The position numbers and the translations under genes were made by a program. The notes under the pieces are model-generated. The model had not been told where the DNA came from. It saw only the letters and a program-made list of their open reading frames with translations, and searched no databases. From an uncultured Gammaproteobacteria bacterium (GTDB lineage Bacteria > Pseudomonadota > Gammaproteobacteria > Nitrosococcales > Methylophagaceae), in the NCBI GenBank assembly GCA_937900515.1, contig CALCCU010000200.1, forward strand, positions 1 through 35,798: 35,798 nt of DNA, given 5' to 3'. Below, piece by piece: positions 18,600 to 28,068 of this stretch. Each line of letters begins with the position of its first letter. Positions within the stretch are counted from its first letter, which is position 1.

Positions 18600-19223
18600 C
18601 TAGACTTCAAATGGTGAAGCATCCCCCAAACCAACGCGAATAATTTCAGGCATATCATCAATAAATTCAATTACCGTCGTTGGCTCAGCACCACCAAATC
18701 CACCGTCAATAATTAAATCCACCTGCTTACCCAGTTGATCCATAATTTCTTCAGGATCAGTCATTGGCGTATCTTCATTAGGTAGAATTAGAGTTGAACT
18801 CATTAGGGGTTCATTTAGTTCTTCTAATAAGGCTAAAACGATGTTATTTTCAGGAATACGTAAACCGATTGTTTTTCGTTTTGCATGCTGTAAACGACGC
18901 GGCACTTCTTTAGTTGCAGGTAATACAAAGGTATAAGCCCCCGGTGTATTGGCTTTTATAGCTCGATACACACTGTTATTCACTTTTGCATAAGTCGAAA
19001 TTTCAGATAAATCACGGCACACTAAGGTGAAGTTGTGATCATCATCAAGTTGGCGCAGACGGCGTATTTTATCCATTGCCCCCTTATCACCAATATGGCA
19101 GCCCAGTGCATAACCAGAATCAGTGGGGTAAACGACCAAACCACCTTTACGAATGATATCGCAAGCTTGAACAATTAAGCGTTTTTGAGGATTATCAGGG
19201 TGAATATGAAAAAACTGACTCAT
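18600..19223 (-). CDS. YciO/TsaC-family (Sua5-YciO-YrdC) protein, YciO-like
   Basis: The 207-residue protein has the YrdC-like fold of enzymes that make threonylcarbamoyl-AMP for tRNA t6A modification. The sequence shows GGLVVYPTDSGYALGC (27-42), the KIRRLRQLDDDHNFTLVC loop, TPGAYTFVLPATKEVPRR and KRKTIGLRIPEN. The last part, SSTLILPNEDTPMTDPEEI, matches the E. coli YciO style rather than TsaC. YciO is thought not to be the main t6A enzyme, so a secondary or different role is likely. It sits near an RNase AM-like gene and yciB/yciI, the same neighbourhood as E. coli yciO-trpH-yciB-yciI. Confidence 0.9.
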   Translation of the reverse strand: MSQFFHIHPDNPQKRLIVQACDIIRKGGLVVYPTDSGYALGCHIGDKGAMDKIRRLRQLDDDHNFTLVCRDLSEISTYAKVNNSVYRAIKANTPGAYTFVLPATKEVPRRLQHAKRKTIGLRIPENNIVLALLEELNEPLMSSTLILPNEDTPMTDPEEIMDQLGKQVDLIIDGGFGGAEPTTVIEFIDDMPEIIRVGLGDASPFEV

Positions 19224-19344
19224 GGGCGGACCTTCGATTAAATCTGTTATCTAGTAAGGAAACCGCATAGTATAGTACTTAAAAGTAAAAAGTTGTTATC
19301 TAGCAATAACTTCCTACCCTTTTAAGGCCTAGACTCGTTTCTTT

Positions 19345-20172
19345 TTAGAATGCAGTCCAAATCGGTGTACATGAGTTGGGCAAGGCACTAAGCTTACCTA
19401 ACTCCACCCACGTATTATCTGGAGTATGAAAATCAGAGCCGCAAGATGCTAGTAATTCAAACTGTTCAGCTAGTCGAGCCATATGCTTTACTTCTTCAGG
19501 ATGCTGACGACCCGAGACTACTTCAAAACCAATACCACCAGCATCTTTAAAATCAGCAATCAGTCTACGAAGTTTTGTCGCCGTGATTTTATAACGTGCT
19601 GGATGTGCAATAACTGCTTGCCCACCTGCCGCAGTTATCCAACCCACAGCATCACTTAAGGTTGCCCATTGTCCTGGTACATAACCTGGTTTATTTCTGA
19701 CTAAAAAACGTTTAAACACATCATTAATATCTTTCGCATGTTTCGCTTCAACCAGAAACTTAGCAAAGTGAACTCGCCCGAGCATCACCTCTGAAGCGTA
19801 TTTCTTAGCACCTTCTAAAGCCCCCGAGATACCTGACTTTTCGAGTCGTGAAGCAATTTTTTCAGCACGTTCAACCCGATAATTTCTCATCGTCGTCAAA
19901 CCATTCTGAAGTACAGGGTGTTTAACATCGACATTTAAACCAACAATATGAATAGTTGTCCCACCCCATGTTACCGAGATTTCAACCCCTGCAATCAGTG
20001 TTAAATCCGCTCCTTTTGCAGCCTGCTGAGCTTCAAAAATACCTTCGGTACCGTCGTGATCGGTAAGAGCCAAAACAGTGACACCTTGCTCTACTGCTCG
20101 GCTAACCAAGTCTGTTGGGCTTAAGGAGCCATCAGAGGCCGTTGAGTGAGTGTGTAAGTCATAACAAGTCAT
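19345..20172 (-). CDS. PHP-domain phosphoesterase, RNase AM (YciV/TrpH) type
   Basis: The 275-residue protein is a PHP-domain metal-dependent phosphoesterase. In E. coli the homologue (YciV, RNase AM) is a 5'-3' exonuclease that trims 5' ends of ribosomal RNAs and acts on 3',5'-phosphorylated nucleotides. Visible metal-binding motifs are YDLHTHSTASDG (4-15), LALTDHDGTEG (34-44), IAGVEISV, VIAHPARYK and GSDFHTPD. No membrane segment or signal is seen. It is divergent from yciB across 56 bases. Confidence 0.9.
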   Translation of the reverse strand: MTCYDLHTHSTASDGSLSPTDLVSRAVEQGVTVLALTDHDGTEGIFEAQQAAKGADLTLIAGVEISVTWGGTTIHIVGLNVDVKHPVLQNGLTTMRNYRVERAEKIASRLEKSGISGALEGAKKYASEVMLGRVHFAKFLVEAKHAKDINDVFKRFLVRNKPGYVPGQWATLSDAVGWITAAGGQAVIAHPARYKITATKLRRLIADFKDAGGIGFEVVSGRQHPEEVKHMARLAEQFELLASCGSDFHTPDNTWVELGKLSALPNSCTPIWTAF

Positions 20173-20228
20173 TTTTATTATTTTACGTTAAACTGACGTT
20201 TATTACTTTTTAAACTTTTAAGAACCCA

Positions 20229-20822
20229 ATGAAATTATTTTTTGACTTTTTACCTATTGTACTTTTCTTCATTGCCTATAAATTTGGTGGCGGACTCTAT
20301 CACTGGGATGGACAAGAGTATGATGTAAAAGGAATTTATGTCGCAACAACAGTAATGATTATTGCATCTATCTTACAAGTCACCATCACTTGGATGTTAA
20401 CTCGAAAAATTGAAAAGTCTCATTTAATTACTTTGCTATTGGTAGTTGTTCTTGGTGGAGCAACGCTATGGTTACAAAACCCTGATTTTATTAAATGGAA
20501 ACCTACTGCCGTAAACTGGTTATTTGCCCTTACTTTTATTGGTGCGCAGCTCTTTACAGATAAATCATTGCTTGAACGAATGATGGCGGAGCATTTGCAA
20601 CTTCCTGTCAAGGTGTGGAAGCGACTCAATATAGCATGGGTGCTATTCTTTATTGTCTCTGGCTTGGCTAATTTATATGTCGCATTTAATTTCCCAGAAG
20701 AAACATGGGTCAACTTTAAATTATTTGGTCTATTAGGACTGACTATTTTATTCATCGTCGGCCAGTCGATTTACCTAAGCAAACATATCGTTGAAGTAAC
20801 ACCGTCAAACAAGGAAAAATAA
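20229..20822 (+). CDS. yciB: Inner-membrane-spanning protein YciB (septation protein A)
   Basis: A 197-residue polytopic inner-membrane protein of the YciB/IspZ family, involved in cell envelope integrity and septation; loss affects division and envelope synthesis in some bacteria. It starts [18 protein letters not shown], the family's conserved N-terminus. Other conserved stretches are [53 protein letters not shown] and [13 protein letters not shown]. Five membrane segments are likely. It is first in a run with yciI (2-base gap) and bolA. Confidence 0.94.
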   Translation: MKLFFDFLPIVLFFIAYKFGGGLYHWDGQEYDVKGIYVATTVMIIASILQVTITWMLTRKIEKSHLITLLLVVVLGGATLWLQNPDFIKWKPTAVNWLFALTFIGAQLFTDKSLLERMMAEHLQLPVKVWKRLNIAWVLFFIVSGLANLYVAFNFPEETWVNFKLFGLLGLTILFIVGQSIYLSKHIVEVTPSNKEK

Positions 20823-20824
20823 CC

Positions 20825-21124
20825 ATGCTATATGCCATCATCAGTGAAGATGTTTCTGATAGTTTAAGTCGTCGAAAAGAAGCTAGACCAGCTCACCTTG
20901 CTCGATTAACAGCATTACAAGATCTTGGACGTTTAATTCTAGCGGGGCCACACCCTGCGATTGATAGTGAAGATCCTGCCGATGCAGGCTTTACAGGTAG
21001 TCTCGTCGTTGCTGAATTTAACGATCTATCGCAAGCACAAGCTTGGGCTGATGCCGATCCCTATATTGAGGCAGGTGTTTACGCGAAGGTCACAGTTAAA
21101 CCATTTAAAAAGGTACTGCCATGA
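20825..21124 (+). CDS. yciI: YciI family protein
   Basis: A 99-residue protein with the ferredoxin-like YCII fold. It has the YAIISED start, RPAHLARL (with the conserved His) and LILAGPHPA, plus [17 protein letters not shown], where the Asp/His pair of the family is expected. E. coli YciI has weak cis-hydrolase-like activity in related proteins, but its own role is unclear. It lies between yciB and bolA; the stop overlaps the bolA ATG (ATGA). Confidence 0.93.
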   Translation: MLYAIISEDVSDSLSRRKEARPAHLARLTALQDLGRLILAGPHPAIDSEDPADAGFTGSLVVAEFNDLSQAQAWADADPYIEAGVYAKVTVKPFKKVLP

Positions 21125-21393
21125 GTAACACCATCGAGAAGTTAGAGCTTGCAATGGCAGCGCTAAAGCCAAGCCATCTAACAATTCAAGATGATAGTGC
21201 TTTGCATGCTGGTCATGCAGGCAACACCGGTGGCGGACATTACACCTTAACCATTGCCAGTAATGAATTTGAGGGTTTAGCTCTTATCAAGCGTCACCGT
21301 TTAGTCAATGCGGCAGCAAAAGAATTATTAGAATCTGAAATTCATGCTTTAAGCATCATTGCTAAAACCCCTGCTGAATTTAATAAGTCTTAA
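21121..21393 (+). CDS. bolA: BolA family protein
   Basis: A 90-residue BolA-family protein. Members pair with monothiol glutaredoxins through a [2Fe-2S] cluster, and BolA itself also acts as a regulator of morphology genes. The sequence has the [11 protein letters not shown] segment (variable loop with His), [10 protein letters not shown] and the strongly conserved [15 protein letters not shown] near residues 60-74, followed by [11 protein letters not shown]. The conserved His in RHRLVN is present. It overlaps yciI by ATGA and lies 10 bases before the PilZ-type gene. Confidence 0.93.
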   Translation: MSNTIEKLELAMAALKPSHLTIQDDSALHAGHAGNTGGGHYTLTIASNEFEGLALIKRHRLVNAAAKELLESEIHALSIIAKTPAEFNKS

Positions 21394-21403
21394 AGACTAA
21401 GCC

Positions 21404-23632
21404 ATGGCTGAGAATAGTAAAAATAGCTCACGGAATGAACAGTTTTTACAAAAACTAGAACACCAACGTCTTAACAAGCCAAGTAATAATGTAATTGATT
21501 TACGGGGTAAAGTAGCAGGCGAATGTCAGGCCTATACCTTTGGTGGTAAAACACATTATTTAGATGACCGAGCTTACTTAGTTACCAAACAATTATTAGA
21601 CAAATTTAAAGGCCGATACACTATCGGCGTCTATGAAACTGTTCTAAAAATAGTTAAAACACTCAACCAGCAGCAGCCTATAGAAGGTACTAGATCGACA
21701 AGCAAGCAACGTTCTATTTTAATTAACGATCCCAATCAGCCTCAACTTATCTCTTTTGATCAGCTTGTTCGTCGACAAGAAGACCGTATTGTCTATTCAA
21801 CAGCAATCAAAATAACTGTTTCTGATATGCTCTACAGTGCTGCCACCATTGATATAACCACCAGCGCAATACGTATTTCTTTAAAGCGAAGTTATACCCT
21901 TGAACAAGGTGATGAAGTCCTCGTTAGCTTTACTGATTTCAATGAGAAAGGGAATACTGATTTACTCAGTAATATTCCATACAAAATTACCAAAATCAAA
22001 CACGAGCAAAGCTATACCCAAGCAATTTTAATCAGAGATAATGATGATAATGTAGCGGTAAGTAATTGGCTAGGTAATTGGATCCAAAGAAACAATACCC
22101 TCGCACACCAAGATCTTGATAATAAACTACTCAACCTCGTCAGCCAGTATTACCTTCGTCAGTACAGTCGTTCACTCAATGATGTTTTGCTTTGGCTCGG
22201 CCAACCAACCGATGAAGCGCCCATCAAAGCTTTTCACTGTATGCCTGAGGGACAAAGTGTCTTAAACCTCTTGTTAAATGATAATGCTCAGCTCGATTTT
22301 AGTCTGCTACCACTCAACACGATAATGACCTCAAATGACGATATGCTGGTTGCGATTAGTCGAATTCAAGAGAAAACTAAGAGCATAGCCGTTCCACGTA
22401 TGCAAACAGCATCCGTCGCTAAAGCCTTAAATTGGGCACAACAGCATGATGCCACAGTGCTATTACTTAGCAATCATGAACAATCGATCAACCCCACTGA
22501 CTTTACAACTCAAATCGAACATATAGCTGATAGAGACTTAGAAGTAGCAACACAATTAACTGAACGTCTCAGCGCTATTCAGTCCCGCCTAATTATTTCT
22601 GATATAACGAGTAGCTGTCAGAATACCGAATCAGTGTCTGTATTTACTGATACAGAATTAGAGGATGTCACTATGACGGCACAAGCTACTATCACAGTGC
22701 CGAACCCGACTGAATTAGAGCATTACTTTACTCATGTTGAGCCACGCTTCTACATTCACACCCCAATTACACTCCATATCAACGGCCAACGATTCAGCCT
22801 TAAGAGTACTGATGTGTCAGTTCAAGGTTTATCCTTTAATCCCCCTGAAAATCTTGAGTTAGTTAAAGGAGCACTTGTCTCCGTAAGTTTTGACCGCTGG
22901 CAAAGTCAGACGAAAAAAGTGTCGTTAAACAATATTCCGTATATCGTTAAAAATGACTATAAAGTATTCGATCAAGCTCAGATCGGTATGGAAAGGCTCG
23001 CACTTCGCTGCTCAAAAGAAACCAATCATTTTTTTGCTGACACGATAGAAAAAAATAAAGAGGTGCTTGCTCAGAATAATAACGACATTATCACGCCACA
23101 AGAGAGTCAAATCTTCACAACCGTTCTAAGTCAGGCTCTATCCAGTATTCCTTTTTATTTCGGAATGTCTGATGAAGGTAAGCGTATTGTGCAAGCTGTC
23201 GCAGAAACCAAAGCTAATCAAGCAAGTGAAAACCTAGGCATTTGGCAAGCACTGACAAAAATGGCCGTAGCGCTATCAGAAAGGTTAAAAAACCACTCAT
23301 CGACAGAAAGTATTAACTTTGGCCTATATTGTTATCGCTCAGACGAAAATATGGAATGGACCATGAGCACTGATTTAGAATTAAAATCATCAGCTCAAAA
23401 AGCTGTCTTTATCAATTTGGCTTTGGCACATAAGCAACATCACTTCTACCAATGTTCATTAACACCGGTATCAAACGATGGTTTAAATCAAGAACGGGAT
23501 CTAATAAAGCAACTCTCAGAATTACGTCAGCATAGCCCCCATAAAGTGAAAAAGATAAGGGAAATATTACAAAACATTTTTGCAATTGGCGTGCTCAGAG
23601 ACATCACCAATATCATTAAAGCCGCTTACTAA
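21404..23632 (+). CDS. Large protein with two PilZ-like domains
   Basis: This is a 742-residue cytoplasmic-looking protein without signal peptide or membrane segment. Two PilZ-like stretches are visible. The first (about 120-210) has D150-I-T-T-S-A in place of DxSxxG and lacks a clear RxxxR, so it looks degenerate. The second (about 445-530) has D470-V-S-V-Q-G475, a good DxSxxG, preceded by EPRFYIHTPITLHI with only one of the expected arginines. PilZ domains bind cyclic di-GMP; here binding is uncertain. The middle and C-terminal regions are helical and unassigned. It follows bolA by 10 bases and converges on pmbA with a 4-base gap. Longer than typical PilZ proteins; its output function is unknown. 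Confidence 0.7.
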   Translation: MAENSKNSSRNEQFLQKLEHQRLNKPSNNVIDLRGKVAGECQAYTFGGKTHYLDDRAYLVTKQLLDKFKGRYTIGVYETVLKIVKTLNQQQPIEGTRSTSKQRSILINDPNQPQLISFDQLVRRQEDRIVYSTAIKITVSDMLYSAATIDITTSAIRISLKRSYTLEQGDEVLVSFTDFNEKGNTDLLSNIPYKITKIKHEQSYTQAILIRDNDDNVAVSNWLGNWIQRNNTLAHQDLDNKLLNLVSQYYLRQYSRSLNDVLLWLGQPTDEAPIKAFHCMPEGQSVLNLLLNDNAQLDFSLLPLNTIMTSNDDMLVAISRIQEKTKSIAVPRMQTASVAKALNWAQQHDATVLLLSNHEQSINPTDFTTQIEHIADRDLEVATQLTERLSAIQSRLIISDITSSCQNTESVSVFTDTELEDVTMTAQATITVPNPTELEHYFTHVEPRFYIHTPITLHINGQRFSLKSTDVSVQGLSFNPPENLELVKGALVSVSFDRWQSQTKKVSLNNIPYIVKNDYKVFDQAQIGMERLALRCSKETNHFFADTIEKNKEVLAQNNNDIITPQESQIFTTVLSQALSSIPFYFGMSDEGKRIVQAVAETKANQASENLGIWQALTKMAVALSERLKNHSSTESINFGLYCYRSDENMEWTMSTDLELKSSAQKAVFINLALAHKQHHFYQCSLTPVSNDGLNQERDLIKQLSELRQHSPHKVKKIREILQNIFAIGVLRDITNIIKAAY

Positions 23633-23636
23633 AACT

Positions 23637-24956
23637 CTAACCTGCAATCATCATATTATCGATCCAAACAGACCCTGTACGCGTATTACCTCGCTGTTCA
23701 ATGTCATTACCTACAGCTTGAATACCTAGAAACATATCGCGTAAATTACTGGCAATCGTAAACTCATCTATCGCATGCTGAATAATACCGTTTTCAACCC
23801 AAAAGCCTGCAGCACCTTGAGAATAATCCCCCGTCACAATATTAACGCCCATACCCATTGTTTCAGTCACTAATACACCTGTACCCACTTCTTTAAGCAA
23901 CTCGGCAAAGTTCAAATTGCCTGATTCAATGGTCAAATTATGCACACCACCACTATTTGCTGTCGTTTTCATATTAAGCTTACGAGCAGAATAACTATCT
24001 AAAACATAACCTTGCAATACACCTTCACGAATAATATCGCGTGTTTGTGTTGCCACACCTTCACCATCAAAAGCTGCGCTTCCCAATGCTTTTAATAAAT
24101 AAGGCTGTTCATGAATATGTATAAAATCAGGAAAAATTTGCTTGCCTAAATGGTCATGCAAAAATGTCGATTTTTTATACTGAGCACGACCACGAATAGC
24201 ACCGATCAATTGACCAAATAAAGATGGAGCAATTTCAGCAGCAAAAATGACAGGGTAATTACCCGTAGGAACAGTTTGCGCATTCAGGCGACGTAAAGTT
24301 CTCTGTGCAGCACGTTGGCCAATATCAACCGATGTAGCTAAGTCAGCACCATCACGACGAACGTCATACCAATAGTCACGCTGCATACCACCATTGTTAT
24401 CTTCAGCAATTAACGTACAGGCAATACTATGACGAGTACTACTCGTGCTACCTACAAACCCATGGCTATTGGCATAAACACGGTTACCTTGATGACTTGA
24501 AACACTGGCTCCTTCCGAGTTACTTATCTTCTTATCGACATCAAAACCCGCTTGCTCACATTCAGTCGCAATCGCAATCGCTTGGTCTGCGTCAATATCC
24601 CAAGGATGGTTTAAGGATAAATCTGGAAATTCAGTTGCCATTAAGTCGGCATCTGCCAAACCAGAAAATTCATCGGCTTGAGTATGTTTTGCAATGCCAC
24701 AGGCAGCTTTCACTGTATCAGCGATAGCTTGCTCTCTAAAGTCAGACGTACTTGCCGATGCTTTTGTTTTACCAAAATAAACGGTAACACCTAATCCTTT
24801 ATCATTATTGTGCTCTAAAGTTTCAATATCACCTTGTCGAACAGAAACTGAAACACCGCTGCTATGGCTTACTCCCACCTCAGCAGAAGTTGCACCTTGT
24901 GATTTCGCTTGTTGCAATGCAATTTCAGCTGCCTGTTCAAGTTGTTGCATATTCAT
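23637..24956 (-). CDS. pmbA: Metalloprotease PmbA (TldE)
   Basis: PmbA forms a heterodimer with TldD and takes part in maturation of peptides such as microcin B17 and in CcdA degradation. PmbA itself lacks the zinc-protease motif. The 439 residues have the family pattern: SSGVSVSVRQGDIETLEHNNDKGLGV near 30-55, HSIACTLIAEDNNGGMQRDYWYDVRRD, the PVIFAAEIAPSLFGQLIGAIRG block, SSAFDGEGVATQTRDIIREG-like core (here GSAAFDGEGVATQ) and DYSQGAAGFWVENG. The product ends GSVWIDNMMIAG as usual. tldD is not in the window. Confidence 0.93.
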   Translation of the reverse strand: MNMQQLEQAAEIALQQAKSQGATSAEVGVSHSSGVSVSVRQGDIETLEHNNDKGLGVTVYFGKTKASASTSDFREQAIADTVKAACGIAKHTQADEFSGLADADLMATEFPDLSLNHPWDIDADQAIAIATECEQAGFDVDKKISNSEGASVSSHQGNRVYANSHGFVGSTSSTRHSIACTLIAEDNNGGMQRDYWYDVRRDGADLATSVDIGQRAAQRTLRRLNAQTVPTGNYPVIFAAEIAPSLFGQLIGAIRGRAQYKKSTFLHDHLGKQIFPDFIHIHEQPYLLKALGSAAFDGEGVATQTRDIIREGVLQGYVLDSYSARKLNMKTTANSGGVHNLTIESGNLNFAELLKEVGTGVLVTETMGMGVNIVTGDYSQGAAGFWVENGIIQHAIDEFTIASNLRDMFLGIQAVGNDIEQRGNTRTGSVWIDNMMIAG

Positions 24957-24958
24957 TT

Positions 24959-25711
24959 CTAATCATTAACCTTTTTGCAGATAGGACAAGCAGGATCTTG
25001 CCGTAATTTTATTTCGCGCCATGTCATTGACAGTGCATCTAGAATCATCAATCGTCCTGATAAGGATTCACCAATACCCGCTAGTAATTTAATGGCTTCT
25101 ACAGCCTGCATACTACCAATAATACCTAATAATGGTGATAAGACACCTGACTCGGAGCAGGTTTGTTGTAACTCACCATTATCTTCATAAACACAACGAT
25201 AACATGCACTCCCAGCTTGGCGAGCATCATAAACCGTTACTTGCCCTTCCATCCGAATAGCGGCGCCTGATACCAAGGGTGTTTTGGCTTCTTGAGTGAG
25301 CTCATTCAATAAAAAGCGTGTTGCAAAATTATCACTACAATCTATGACTACATCCGCTTTATTGATCTCAGTGACCAAGGCGAGTCGCTCTAAACGTTCG
25401 GTATAAACTTCGACCTGACATTCGCTATTGAGGTTACGAACACTCTCAGCAGCAGACTCCACTTTTAAGCGACCAATATCAGCTTCACTATGGATAATTT
25501 GTCGCTGTAAGTTTGATATTTCAACCTGGTCATCATCCACCAGCGTTAAATGGCCAACTCCAGCAGCGGCTAGATACAAAGCAACAGGAGAACCTAGCCC
25601 TCCTAGACCTATTATCAATACGCGACCTGCAAGGATTTTCATTTGCCCATCAATATCTATTTGGGGCAATAAAACTTGGCGGCTGTAACGCATTAATTGA
25701 TCGTCGTTCAT
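24959..25711 (-). CDS. moeB: HesA/MoeB/ThiF family adenylyltransferase
   Basis: E1-like enzymes adenylate the C-terminal Gly-Gly of small sulfur carriers such as MoaD or ThiS. The 250 residues contain the ATP loop GLGGLGSP (35-42), DDDQVEISNLQRQ (59-71), CSDNFATR (125-132) and a zinc site of paired cysteines: C170/C173 and C242/C245. No rhodanese domain is fused. MoeB or ThiF identity cannot be fixed, though the position next to prmC matches the moeB of Pseudomonas. It starts 25 bases after prmC and ends 2 bases before pmbA. Confidence 0.9.
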   Translation of the reverse strand: MNDDQLMRYSRQVLLPQIDIDGQMKILAGRVLIIGLGGLGSPVALYLAAAGVGHLTLVDDDQVEISNLQRQIIHSEADIGRLKVESAAESVRNLNSECQVEVYTERLERLALVTEINKADVVIDCSDNFATRFLLNELTQEAKTPLVSGAAIRMEGQVTVYDARQAGSACYRCVYEDNGELQQTCSESGVLSPLLGIIGSMQAVEAIKLLAGIGESLSGRLMILDALSMTWREIKLRQDPACPICKKVND

Positions 25712-25736
25712 TCAACGTTTCCTAAACTGTACATAA

Positions 25737-26564
25737 TTACGGTCGTTGCCCGATCACAACCCGATTATTGCCACCAAAATCTCTTTCAGAACTCACGACA
25801 ATAAAACCTGCTTGTTTGAACAGCTCTGTCACTTGCTGGGCTTGATGATAACCGTGCTCAATCATTAACCACCCCATTGGCTTTAGACAATATTGTGCTT
25901 GCTCAATAATAGCTCGAATATCATCCAAGCCATCAGTCCCAGAAGCCAAGGCAGTCATAGGTTCGAATCGCACATCACCTTGTAATAAATGAGGATCGTC
26001 TTGCTCGATATAAGGTGGATTACTGACAATCACATCAAGGCTATGAGCTGAAATGGCATCCAACCAACTCCCTTGCCAGAATTGAACATTATTAATTTCA
26101 TTAGTTATCGCATTATCATTGGCAATTTTTAGCGCTGGAGCTGAATAATCCATCGCAAAAAATGTTGCTCTTGATTGTTCTGTCGCCAAGGCCAACACGA
26201 TAGCGCCAGAGCCAGTACCTAAATCAGCAACTCGCATACCATCGTTTATTTTACTTAACGCTAGTTCTACTAATAGTTCAGTATCAGGCCTTGGTATCAA
26301 AGTATCTTCTGTGACTTTTAGATCTAATGACCAAAAACCTCTCGTCCCTGTTAAATGTGCAATAGGATGACCTTGTTTACGTTCTTTAATTAATCCTTCA
26401 AACTGTTTCTGTTGCTCAGAGGTTATAAGCTTATCAGCCCATGCATGCAAATAAGTTGATGTACAATCTAAGACATGGCACAACAACACCTGACAATCTA
26501 TTTCTGGGCTTTCACTAGCAACTAATTCATCAACACCATGCTCCAGTGCCTGACTGATATTCAT
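25737..26564 (-). CDS. prmC: Peptide chain release factor N5-glutamine methyltransferase
   Basis: PrmC methylates the glutamine of the GGQ motif of release factors RF1 and RF2, which speeds termination. Numbering from TTG 26567, the sequence has the N-terminal helical domain, TEDTLIPRPDTELLVE (86-101), SAM loop DLGTGSGAI (115-123) and the catalytic NPPY (183-186) with VSNPPYIEQ. The C-terminus FGGNNRVVIGQRP is typical. I chose ATG 26564 over TTG 26567. prfA usually precedes prmC in relatives; it is not upstream here, where a response regulator gene occurs instead. Confidence 0.95.
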   Translation of the reverse strand: MNISQALEHGVDELVASESPEIDCQVLLCHVLDCTSTYLHAWADKLITSEQQKQFEGLIKERKQGHPIAHLTGTRGFWSLDLKVTEDTLIPRPDTELLVELALSKINDGMRVADLGTGSGAIVLALATEQSRATFFAMDYSAPALKIANDNAITNEINNVQFWQGSWLDAISAHSLDVIVSNPPYIEQDDPHLLQGDVRFEPMTALASGTDGLDDIRAIIEQAQYCLKPMGWLMIEHGYHQAQQVTELFKQAGFIVVSSERDFGGNNRVVIGQRP

Positions 26565-26592
26565 CAACGATTAACAGCCCTAATTGTCTTCA

Positions 26593-27720
26593 TTAAATCA
26601 CCATAGTCGCAATCAATCCCACCACGACCAAACCTAAAGCAATCACTGTATTTCTTAGGCCTGAAACTTGCTGATGAAGCTTGACGAGTTCATCACTACT
26701 TTCAGTATTTGATTTTTCTTGTTCCGCTAGATGAGCCCTTATCTCGCTGCTCACCATCGGTTCGACTACGGTAGGTGTATAGCTGTGTAATGACTTAGTA
26801 ATTATTTGCTCAACATCTCGTGCAGTTAAGTTCGGTGTCGCTGATACCGGTGCCGCATCACTAGAATGAGATTCCAGTTGTTTCTCAACGAACGGCGTAA
26901 TAACAGATTCTAAATGGCTATTCAAATGCTCGCTCACCATCTGAGGAATATGTTGCTCGAGTTGCGCACTAAGCTGTGTACCTAGCTCCTCCTCTTGATT
27001 TGTTAACCATTCCTCGCCTTCTTGCGCTAAGAAATCGCTGACTTGCTTAGGCAAATTAGCCTCTTCAACAATTGCTTGTATAGTTGTTACTGCAATATCA
27101 GTTACATTCTCTTCAGCAGCTACTTTAAATGCATCAGCTGCTGAACTTTCAATAATACTGATCGCTTTAGTCGTAATTTGTTCGGTAAGCTGAACTTCAC
27201 GTTGTTCAATTTGTACATGAATCTGCTTCGCCACGACATTTTCAATCATATCATTCAACTGCTGCTCAAGCTGTGAACGAAGCTTATTGATTAATTCATC
27301 ATCTACAACCGAAGCAGGTGCTGCGACTTCAGCTGGCTTAATTTCTTCGACGGAATGAATATCAGATAAAATACTCGCTAATGCTTCTGCAACGGGCGGT
27401 TTACTTAATGCTGTCACCGCACCTACATCCAGTGCTTTTTGTCTATCTTCGGCAGTGTCATTGCCAGTACACATCACAACAGGGATAGTTCGTAGACGAG
27501 GATTTTCTTTTAGCTTTTGGGTTGCCGTTAAGCCATCCATGCCTTCCATCATTACATCCATGAAAATAATATCTGGATTGCTATCCACATCCGCCAAGTA
27601 GTCTAATACCTCTTCACCACTTCCAAATTCGACGACCTCAAAGCCATCTACAAGAAGTAATTTTTTTAACGTCATACGAGCAACACGAGAATCATCTACA
27701 ACAATTGCTAGTTTTTGCAT
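26593..27720 (-). CDS. Response regulator receiver with long coiled region and C-terminal membrane anchor
   Basis: The first about 125 residues are a normal receiver domain. Numbering from an in-frame GTG at 27729, the acidic pair is D12/D13, the phospho-acceptor D58 (IIFMDVMM), T88 (VVMCTGN) and K110 (ALSKP), so phosphorylation is expected. Residues about 140-340 are rich in Gln, Glu, Ala and Val and read as amphipathic helical or coiled-coil sequence (INKLRSQLEQQLNDMIENVV). The last 19 residues (NTVIALGLVVVGLIATMVI) form a hydrophobic segment that ends the protein, a tail anchor. I know of no standard output domain here. ATG 27720 has AAGGTG about 8 bases upstream and is preferred. No cognate kinase gene lies next to it. 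Role is unknown; a membrane-tethered regulator is inferred. Confidence 0.82.
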   Translation of the reverse strand: MQKLAIVVDDSRVARMTLKKLLLVDGFEVVEFGSGEEVLDYLADVDSNPDIIFMDVMMEGMDGLTATQKLKENPRLRTIPVVMCTGNDTAEDRQKALDVGAVTALSKPPVAEALASILSDIHSVEEIKPAEVAAPASVVDDELINKLRSQLEQQLNDMIENVVAKQIHVQIEQREVQLTEQITTKAISIIESSAADAFKVAAEENVTDIAVTTIQAIVEEANLPKQVSDFLAQEGEEWLTNQEEELGTQLSAQLEQHIPQMVSEHLNSHLESVITPFVEKQLESHSSDAAPVSATPNLTARDVEQIITKSLHSYTPTVVEPMVSSEIRAHLAEQEKSNTESSDELVKLHQQVSGLRNTVIALGLVVVGLIATMVI

Positions 27721-27756
27721 TCTATTCACCTTAAAATTATCACCACAAGTTAACTA

Positions 27757-28068
27757 TTAAGACACTCTGTAAGCATCTAAGTTTATTTTCGTCACCTGTT
27801 GACCCAACATTATGACCTCGCCCTGATAACGGCGCTCCATATCACTTGAGAACTCAAAAAAGTAGGTTCTTTGGAACTGAACTCGGCCACGTTTATTTCG
27901 CTTCAACCGTAGTTTTTTCCAACCCACCGTATCATTCAGAAAAACCAATCCCGAGTTTTCACAACTTTGCTGAGCCGCTTTAATAGCTCGCTCTGCTGCA
28001 CCTCGCCCATCCCACCAAAACCACGCTAAACCGCACAGTAATAATATCGTTAAACCATTATCTATCAC
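27757..28068 (-). CDS. DUF3301 domain-containing protein
   Basis: A 103-residue protein of unknown function. It has a single N-terminal membrane segment (about 4-18, LTILLLCGLAWFWW) followed by a soluble part with SCENSGLVFLNDTVGWKKLRLKRNKRGRVQFQRTY, a run typical of DUF3301 proteins. The GTG start overlaps the stop of rsmE (GTGA), so translation is probably coupled. It is conserved next to rsmE in several gammaproteobacteria as I recall. Confidence 0.85.
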   Translation of the reverse strand: MIDNGLTILLLCGLAWFWWDGRGAAERAIKAAQQSCENSGLVFLNDTVGWKKLRLKRNKRGRVQFQRTYFFEFSSDMERRYQGEVIMLGQQVTKINLDAYRVS

